64,000 nt of DNA from Oleiagrimonas sp. C23AA (GTDB taxonomy: Bacteria; Pseudomonadota; Gammaproteobacteria; Xanthomonadales; Rhodanobacteraceae): contig NZ_JAARLY010000002.1 in NCBI RefSeq assembly GCF_011759385.1, positions 466,053 through 530,052 on the forward strand, in the 5' to 3' direction. Positions 58,967-64,000 of this stretch are shown piece after piece; position 1 is the stretch's first letter, and each line of letters opens with the position of its first letter. A program made the translations under genes and the position numbers. Below the pieces are notes generated by a model. The model was not told where the DNA came from, ran no database searches, and saw only the letters and a list, made by a program, of their open reading frames with translations.

Positions 58967-60403
58967 ATGACCACGCCTCTTGCTTTTGCCGAACAGCGCC
59001 TGCTCACCCCTGGCGGATTGGCCACCGGTGATCTTGACCGCGTGTTCTCGCAGTTGATGGGCCCGTCCATTGACGCCGCCGACCTGTATTTCCAGCATTC
59101 GCGCAGCGAGTCGTGGGTGCTGGAGGATGGCATCGTCAAGGACGGCAACCACAGCATCGAGCAGGGCGTGGGCGTGCGCGCCATCTCTGGCGAGAAGACC
59201 GGTTTTGCCTATTCGGACGAGATTGTGCTGCCGCAGTTGCTGGAAGCGGCTGGCGCCGCGCGTGCTATTGCTCATGGCGGCCAGGGTTCCGGCAAGCCGC
59301 TGGCGCTGCGCAACGCGCGTCAGCTGTATCCGGCGATCGATCCGGTGGAAAGCCTGCCCAACGAGGAAAAGATCGCCGTGCTGCGCGAGGTCGATGCCTA
59401 TGCGCGCTCGCGCGATCCGCGCATCAAGCAGGTGGTGGTGAGCATGGCCGCCACGTTGGACACGGTGCTGATTGCCGCCGCCGACGGCACGCTGGCCGCC
59501 GACGTGCGCCCGCTGGTGCGCCTGAACGTGCAGGTGATTGCCGAATCCGGCGAACGGCGCGAATCGGGCTTTGCCGGTGGCGGTGGTCGCTACAGCTATC
59601 GCGAGTTGCTCGATTCGGGGCGCGCCAAGGGCTTTGCGGCCGAGGCGGTGCGTCAGGCCCTGGTCAACCTGGAAGCGGTCGACGCGCCGGCGGGCACCAT
59701 GCCGGTGGTGCTGGGGCCGGGCTGGCCGGGCGTGCTGCTGCACGAGGCGGTGGGCCATGGCCTGGAAGGTGATTTCAACCGCAAGGGCACCTCGGCGTTC
59801 GCTGGCCGTTTGGGCCAGCGCGTGGCGGCCAAGGGCGTCACCGTGGTCGACGATGGCACGCTGGAAGGTCGCCGCGGCTCGCTGTCGGTGGACGATGAGG
59901 GCACCAGCACCCACTGCACCACGTTGATCGAAGACGGCATCCTGGTCGGCTACATGCAGGACAAGCACAACGCGCGCCTGATGGGCGTGGAACCGACCGG
60001 CAATGGCCGCCGCGAATCGTTCGCGCATCTGCCGATGCCGCGCATGACCAACACCTACATGCGTGCCGGCCAACACGATCCGGCCGAGATCATCGCCTCG
60101 GTGGATCGTGGCATCTACGCGGTCAATTTCGGTGGCGGTCAGGTCGACATCACCAGCGGCAAGTTCGTGTTCTCGGCCAGCGAGGCCTACCTGATCGAAA
60201 ACGGCAAGGTGACCCGCCCGGTGAAGGGCGCCACGCTGATCGGTTCCGGGCCGGAAGTACTCACTCGCGTGTCGATGATCGGCAACGACCTGGCTCTGGA
60301 CGAGGGGGTCGGCGTGTGCGGCAAGGAAGGTCAGAGCGTGCCGGTAGGCGTCGGCCAGCCGACCCTGCGCGTGGACGCGATGACCGTGGGCGGCACGGCT
60401 TAA
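58967..60403 (+). CDS. tldD: Metalloprotease TldD
   Basis: A 478-aa TldD subunit of the TldD-TldE heterodimer, which degrades unfolded peptides and matures microcin B17. The zinc motif HExxxH is His259-Glu260...His264 ([12 protein letters not shown]), and the third ligand region [20 protein letters not shown] is intact. Partner pmbA is 1077 bases downstream on the same strand; the yjgA and DUF1653 genes lie between them on the other strand. yhdP lies 139 bases upstream. Confidence 0.95.
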   Translation: MTTPLAFAEQRLLTPGGLATGDLDRVFSQLMGPSIDAADLYFQHSRSESWVLEDGIVKDGNHSIEQGVGVRAISGEKTGFAYSDEIVLPQLLEAAGAARAIAHGGQGSGKPLALRNARQLYPAIDPVESLPNEEKIAVLREVDAYARSRDPRIKQVVVSMAATLDTVLIAAADGTLAADVRPLVRLNVQVIAESGERRESGFAGGGGRYSYRELLDSGRAKGFAAEAVRQALVNLEAVDAPAGTMPVVLGPGWPGVLLHEAVGHGLEGDFNRKGTSAFAGRLGQRVAAKGVTVVDDGTLEGRRGSLSVDDEGTSTHCTTLIEDGILVGYMQDKHNARLMGVEPTGNGRRESFAHLPMPRMTNTYMRAGQHDPAEIIASVDRGIYAVNFGGGQVDITSGKFVFSASEAYLIENGKVTRPVKGATLIGSGPEVLTRVSMIGNDLALDEGVGVCGKEGQSVPVGVGQPTLRVDAMTVGGTA

Positions 60404-60405
60404 GA

Positions 60406-60567
60406 GCGAGAAGTGAGTGGAGAGAGAAAAGCACAGAGCGCAGAGCGACAAGTGGAGCTGATGCGCCGACGTGCCATGCGAGAGCCAAACGCGAGCATCT
60501 AAGAGAGCCAGCCACCGCCTATCTTCTCTCACTTCTCACTTCTCACTTCTCACTTCTCACTTCTCGC
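60406..60567. repeat. TCTCACT tandem repeat with a distant inverted arm
   Basis: Five perfect copies of TCTCACT occupy 60527-60561, followed by a degenerate sixth. The 12-base stretch GCGAGAAGTGAG at 60406-60417 is the reverse complement of 60556-60567, so the tldD-yjgA spacer has inverted arms 138 bases apart. The spacer between convergent genes shows no gene and a purine/pyrimidine strand bias. Confidence 0.85.
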
Positions 60568-60570
60568 CAC

Positions 60571-61107
60571 TCACTCCCCGCGCTCGATTTCCCGCAGGGA
60601 CCGGAACAGCTCGCGGTAGGCGTGCGGCGGCTTGTTCTTCTCGCGCTCGGTGCGCGCCTGGCGGATCAGCGAGCGCAGATGCTGGCGATCGATCTGCGGG
60701 TGGGCTTCGATCAGCTCTGACAGCGCCGCATTGCCATCCTCGCCCAGGAGGCGCTCGCGCAACACTTCCAGACGCTGCATGGCGGCGTTTTCCTGGCGCT
60801 GGCGGTCGCGATCCTCGCCCAGCGCGGCGCGCACATGGGTGAATGCCTCTTCGCCGTGCCGGCGCATGATCTTGGCCAGGAACGCCATCTGCCGCTTGCG
60901 CGCGATGTGCGCCTTGATGCGCTTGGTCTGCGCGATCTCCGTCAGCACATCGTCCGGCAGGTCGAGCTTGGCCAGCTGGCTGGGCGTCATCGCCACCAGT
61001 TGTTCGGCCAACTCCAGCATGGCCAGGGCATCACGGCGTTGCTGGCTGCGACTGGGGCCGTAGTCGTCTTCGTTGGCGTCGATATCGTGTTCGTCGTGCG
61101 GCTGCAT
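60571..61107 (-). CDS. Ribosome-associated protein YjgA (DarP)
   Basis: A 178-aa DUF615 protein that binds late 50S precursors and helps ribosome assembly in E. coli. Features are the acidic N-terminus, the SRSQQRRDALAMLELAEQLV start of the domain and the helical tail RSLIRQARTEREKNKPPHAY. Its stop lies ten bases from the tandem repeat. It begins two bases after the DUF1653 gene stop, so the two are one unit on the minus strand. Confidence 0.92.
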   Translation of the reverse strand: MQPHDEHDIDANEDDYGPSRSQQRRDALAMLELAEQLVAMTPSQLAKLDLPDDVLTEIAQTKRIKAHIARKRQMAFLAKIMRRHGEEAFTHVRAALGEDRDRQRQENAAMQRLEVLRERLLGEDGNAALSELIEAHPQIDRQHLRSLIRQARTEREKNKPPHAYRELFRSLREIERGE

Positions 61108-61109
61108 GC

Positions 61110-61367
61110 TCAGGCGTCCGTGGCCGGGGTGTCGACAAGGCCGGGTTCGGCCTGCTCAAGGGCAAAGCGTGGCCGGGTGTGGCCGTCCACTTCAACGGTT
61201 TCGGCAAACATCGCCGCCGGGCGCACCCACAGGCCGCGTTCGCCATACAGCGCCTGATAGACCACCAGGTGCTGTTCGTTTTCGCTGTGACGGGCCGTGC
61301 CGAACACGCGGTATTGCCCGCCCTTGTAGTGCCGGTACAGGCCGGGCGTGATCGATGTTGCGGTCAT
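61110..61367 (-). CDS. DUF1653-family small protein
   Basis: An 85-aa protein of the DUF1653 family: TPGLYRHYKGGQYRVFGTAR at its start and YGERGLWVRPAAMF later. Function is unknown. It is divergent from pmbA (112 bases) and directly upstream of yjgA, two bases away. The ATG at 61367 has a weak GGAG nearby. Confidence 0.85.
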   Translation of the reverse strand: MTATSITPGLYRHYKGGQYRVFGTARHSENEQHLVVYQALYGERGLWVRPAAMFAETVEVDGHTRPRFALEQAEPGLVDTPATDA

Positions 61368-61479
61368 GGCGGGGCTCCGTGGCACCATAGCGGCTTTGCG
61401 AAACGGCCGCGGCGTCCCCATATGCATGAGGGTTCCGACGGCCCGGCCGTCCATTGTATCGCAGCCCAGAAGGATGCCC

Positions 61480-62841
61480 ATGAGCGATCTTGCCCCCGCC
61501 CGCGAACTATCCCACGACGCCCAATCCGAGCTGGATCGCCTGGCGCAACTGGCGCAGGAGGTCATTGCCCGTGCGCGCGCTGCCGGCGCCAGCCAGGCCG
61601 AGGTGGCCGCCAGCGTGGACGAGGGTCTGAGCGTGAACGTGCGCCTGGGCGAGGTGGAGACGGTCGAACGCACGCGCGATCGTGGTTTCGGGCTGACGGT
61701 GTATTTCGGCAAGCGCAAGGGCTCGGCCAGCACCGCCGACCTTCGCGCCGAGTCGCTGGATGCCACCATCGAGCAGGCCTGCGCCATCGCCCGGCATACC
61801 GAGGAAGATCCGGCCGCGGGCCTTGCCGATGCCGCGCGCATGGCCGACAGCTTCCCTGACCTGGATCTGTGGCATCCGTGGGAGATCGATGTCGACGGCG
61901 CCGCCGAGATCGCGCGCCGCATCGAGGCCGCCGGTCGTGAGGAAGCGCACATCAGCAATTCCGAGGGCGCCAACGTGCAGGCCGGCAGCGCGCTGTCGGT
62001 GTACGCCAACTCGCACGGTTTCGTCGGCCGCGAGCGCGGCAGCCGGCATTCCATGTCGGTGTCGCTGATTGCCGCTGACGAGGCCGGCATGCAGCGCGAC
62101 TACTGGTACGACACCGTGCGCGCAGCCGGCGACTTCATGTCCGCCGAGGCGCTGGGTCGACGCGCCGCCGAGCGTACCGTGGCCCGCCTGGGCTCGCGCC
62201 GGCTGTCCACGCGCAGCTGCCCGGTACTGTTCGCGCCGTCAGTGGCACGTGGCTTGATCGGACACTTGCTGGGCGCGGCCAGCGGCGGCGCGCTGTACCG
62301 CCGCGCCAGTTTCCTGCTGGACAAGCGCGGCGAGCAGGTGCTGCCGTCATGGCTGTCATTGGTCGAGCGTCCGTTCCTGAAGCGCGGACATGCCTCGTCG
62401 GCCTTCGATGCCGAAGGTGTGGCCACGGTCGAGTCGACGATTGTCGAAAATGGCGTGCTGTCGCGTTATCTGCTAAGCAGCTACTCGGCGCGCAAGCTGG
62501 GCCTTGAAAGCACCGGCAATGCCGGCGGCGTGCACAATCTGGAGGTCAGCCACGGCGAGGATGATTTCCAGGCCATGCTGGCGCGACTGGGTACCGGCCT
62601 GCTGGTCACCGAGGTGATGGGGCAGGGCGTGTCGCTGATCACCGGTGACTACTCGCGTGGCGCGGCCGGCTTCTGGGTGGAGAACGGCGAAATCGCCTAT
62701 CCGGTGGAGGAAATCACCATCGCCGCCAACCTGCGCGACATGTTCAAGGGCATTGTCGCGGTCGGCGCCGATATCGATCATCGATCGCATATCCTCACCG
62801 GCTCGATCCTGATCGACCGCATGACGGTGGCAGGTGAATAA
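61480..62841 (+). CDS. pmbA: TldE/PmbA, partner of TldD
   Basis: A 453-aa TldE (PmbA) protein, the non-catalytic half of the TldD-TldE protease. It shares the TldD fold but lacks HExxxH, as expected. Conserved blocks are DRGFGLTVYFGKRKGSAST near residue 70 and STGNAGGVHNLEVSHGE in the C-terminal half. AAGG lies seven bases before the ATG at 61480; an in-frame ATG at 61474 is less likely. It is separated from tldD by the two minus-strand genes. Confidence 0.94.
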   Translation: MSDLAPARELSHDAQSELDRLAQLAQEVIARARAAGASQAEVAASVDEGLSVNVRLGEVETVERTRDRGFGLTVYFGKRKGSASTADLRAESLDATIEQACAIARHTEEDPAAGLADAARMADSFPDLDLWHPWEIDVDGAAEIARRIEAAGREEAHISNSEGANVQAGSALSVYANSHGFVGRERGSRHSMSVSLIAADEAGMQRDYWYDTVRAAGDFMSAEALGRRAAERTVARLGSRRLSTRSCPVLFAPSVARGLIGHLLGAASGGALYRRASFLLDKRGEQVLPSWLSLVERPFLKRGHASSAFDAEGVATVESTIVENGVLSRYLLSSYSARKLGLESTGNAGGVHNLEVSHGEDDFQAMLARLGTGLLVTEVMGQGVSLITGDYSRGAAGFWVENGEIAYPVEEITIAANLRDMFKGIVAVGADIDHRSHILTGSILIDRMTVAGE

Positions 62842-62910
62842 CCCGCGGCGGAACTCGGCACGGCAGGGGGCCGGGCAGCGTACTAGGTTGCGACAACAGG
62901 AGAAAAAGAC

Positions 62911-63354
62911 ATGAAGGACGTCAGCGCGTCGCAGGCGCCCACGGCGCTGGGTGCCGACAACGCCGAACAGCGTAAGTGGGCCATGCTGGTACATATTTCG
63001 GCGCTGGTGACGGCGCTTTTGACCGGCCGTTTTTTCGGGGTGGGCTGTTTTCTGGGCCCGCTGCTGCTGTGGGCCATGAAGAAGGAAACCATGCCCTATG
63101 TGCACGAGCAGGGCCGCCAGGCGATCAATTTCAACCTGACCGTCATGCTGGCGCTGATCGTGATCATCCTGCTGGGCTTGGGCGTTTCGATGCATATGGG
63201 GCGGCCCCTGGGTCTGGCCGTGATCCTGCTGTTGGGTGCGTTGCTGCTGGCGTTCTGGGCCATCAGCGTGATTGTTGCAGTGGTCAAAACCTCCAATGGC
63301 GAGGCGTTTCGCTACCGACTGGCGATTCGCTTCATTCGCCCGGCCCGCGCATGA
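62911..63354 (+). CDS. DUF4870 membrane protein, first copy
   Basis: A 147-aa protein with three predicted transmembrane helices (residues about 35-60, 75-95 and 100-125) in the DUF4870 pattern: AMLVHISALVTALLTGRFFG, and PYVHEQGRQAINFNLTVML. Function is unknown. An AGGAGAAAAAG site precedes the ATG. A related gene follows 88 bases later, suggesting a duplication. It is 69 bases from the pmbA stop. Confidence 0.85.
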   Translation: MKDVSASQAPTALGADNAEQRKWAMLVHISALVTALLTGRFFGVGCFLGPLLLWAMKKETMPYVHEQGRQAINFNLTVMLALIVIILLGLGVSMHMGRPLGLAVILLLGALLLAFWAISVIVAVVKTSNGEAFRYRLAIRFIRPARA

Positions 63355-63442
63355 ACGCGACGCATGCCGGCGTGACCAGTTGCGCTTGACAGCGTCCGGC
63401 GCACAGCCAAAAGTGGAGCCTCCTGAATAAAGGAGAGGGGCC

Positions 63443-63898
63443 ATGAACACGCCTTCGGACCAGATTCCACCGTCGTCGCCGCCACCGGAGCCGCCACCGG
63501 GTGGACCACCCGAGCCGCCACCGGAAGGCGCCAAGGCCTATACGCCACCGCCGCCGGAGCCGCCGCCGGGCGCAAGCCCGGACGACCGCAACATTGCGCT
63601 GCTGACGCACCTTTCCGGCTTTATCCTCAGCATCATCGTGCCGCTGGTGGTGTGGTTGATGAACAAGGACAAGCCCGAGAAGGCTTATCTGACCGAGGAA
63701 GCACGCGAGGCGCTGAACTTCCAGCTCACCGTGTTGATCGGTTACGTCATTTGCTGGGTGCTAGCGATCATCCTGATCGGGGCGTTCCTGAGCTGGCTGC
63801 TGTGGGTGGTCAATCTGGTGCTTTGTATCCTGGCCGCCGTCCGCGTCAGCGCGGGAGGCAGTTACCGCTATCCGTTCAATCTTCGCCTGATCAATTGA
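63443..63898 (+). CDS. DUF4870 membrane protein with a proline-rich N-terminus
   Basis: A 151-aa protein. Residues 1-45 are rich in Pro, Glu and Gly with repeats of the form PPPEPPPG and PPEPPPEG; residues 50-150 form a DUF4870 domain of two or three helices (NIALLTHLSGFILSIIVPLV, EAREALNFQLTVLIGY). AAAGGAGAG precedes the ATG. The Pro-rich part has no counterpart in the upstream paralogue. Function is unknown. Confidence 0.85.
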   Translation: MNTPSDQIPPSSPPPEPPPGGPPEPPPEGAKAYTPPPPEPPPGASPDDRNIALLTHLSGFILSIIVPLVVWLMNKDKPEKAYLTEEAREALNFQLTVLIGYVICWVLAIILIGAFLSWLLWVVNLVLCILAAVRVSAGGSYRYPFNLRLIN

Positions 63899-63930
63899 TG
63901 GCGCAAGGAAAAGGCGGCCGATATGAACTG

Positions 63931-63972
63931 ACCCCCAGAAGTTGGACATCGATCCAACCTCTGGGGGTTTTT
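63931..63972 (+). terminator. Terminator-like hairpin inside the IS end
   Basis: Two 16-base arms (63931-63946 and 63953-63968) pair with one mismatch around a six-base loop, and a T run follows at once. It lies between the IS tip and the transposase ATG and would stop transcription entering the element from the host side. Confidence 0.65.
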
Positions 63973-63973
63973 C

Positions 63974-64000
63974 ATGTCCAAATACGACACCAAGTTCAAG
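63974..64000 (+). CDS. IS3-family transposase, first frame, N-terminal end (partial)
   Basis: Only nine codons are in view (MSKYDTKFK), cut by the right edge. They match the usual beginning of the helix-turn-helix protein OrfA in IS150-like elements. The weak upstream region (hairpin, T run) is typical of IS transposase genes kept at low expression. Confidence 0.6.

Larger units (their letters stand above)
63924..64000 (+). mobile_element. Left end of an IS3-family (IS150-like) insertion sequence, partial
   Basis: The bases from 63924 (TGAACTGACCCCCAGAAGTT) resemble the terminal inverted repeat of IS3-family elements of the IS150 group. Fifty bases later ATG opens MSKYDTKFK, a common start of the first transposase frame. 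The rest of the element, its right end and any target duplication lie beyond the window, so whether it is intact cannot be judged. Confidence 0.7.

Noticed and set aside
60527..60561. Possible CRISPR array
   Set aside because: The repeat unit is only seven bases, with no spacers and no cas gene in the window.

Overview
The window is a GC-rich, gene-dense chromosomal segment of a gammaproteobacterium, most likely in the Xanthomonadales and probably the Rhodanobacteraceae (Rhodanobacter/Dyella/Frateuria relatives). This rests on the protein sequences, the composition and the SUF operon layout, not on a database search. Almost everything reads as ordinary chromosome. I saw no tRNA, rRNA, CRISPR array or prophage. 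No stretch over 300 bases lacks a gene; the longest gaps (3714-3995 and 52953-53223) hold divergent promoters. One insertion sequence begins at the right edge.

Layout. 1-1954: end of a YoaA/DinG-type helicase, then manC/xanB (GDP-mannose supply). 2027-3713 (minus): amtB and glnK behind a sigma-54 promoter with upstream NtrC-like sites. 3996-9716: SUF iron-sulfur operon (Rrf2 regulator, sufB, a DUF3147 membrane protein, sufC, sufD, sufS). A Tat-signal amidase follows, then an overlapping GNAT and Rieske-ferredoxin pair (to 12511). 12528-15056 (minus): PepSY/flavodoxin/reductase fusion with a Fur-type promoter. 15265-18410: M1-family metallopeptidase and a membrane partner. 18429-20402 (minus): HutD-like, GNAT, SET-domain and ComEA-like genes. 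20648-25999: M20 peptidase, YggS/PLPBP, NlpC/P60, a 2OG oxygenase, rhomboid and LysR genes. 26124-34628 (minus): RapA, PiuC-type hydroxylase with its TonB receptor under a Fur-like box, and an M13 peptidase lipoprotein. 34791-37465 (minus): ThpR, DUF502, DUF4442 and a YbbN-like thioredoxin. 37646-41172: PqiA split into two genes, then pqiB and pqiC. 41197-42881 (minus): ABC-2 exporter. 43067-49099: leuS-lptE-holA-nadD, then rsfS-rlmH. 49171-52952: HAD phosphatase, a small membrane protein, maf and a two-component system. 53224-62841: rng, yhdP, tldD, pmbA, with DUF1653-yjgA inserted between the last two on the other strand. 62911-63898: two DUF4870 genes. 63924-64000: left end of an IS3-family element.

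The clearest regulatory structure is the 282-base gap between glnK and the SUF regulator. Leftward it carries a sigma-54 promoter with NtrC sites at the spacing known from E. coli glnA. Rightward it carries a sigma-70-like promoter whose -10 lies inside a perfect 17-base palindrome next to the Rrf2 regulator gene. Iron is a second theme: SUF assembly, a reductase fusion and a TonB receptor, the last two with Fur-like boxes over their promoters. No wholly new system could be demonstrated. The best candidates for a second look are the divergent nitrogen/Fe-S control region, the SUF locus with extra DUF3147, Rieske and GNAT genes, the histidine kinase with altered H and G1 boxes, and the palindromes between divergent genes.
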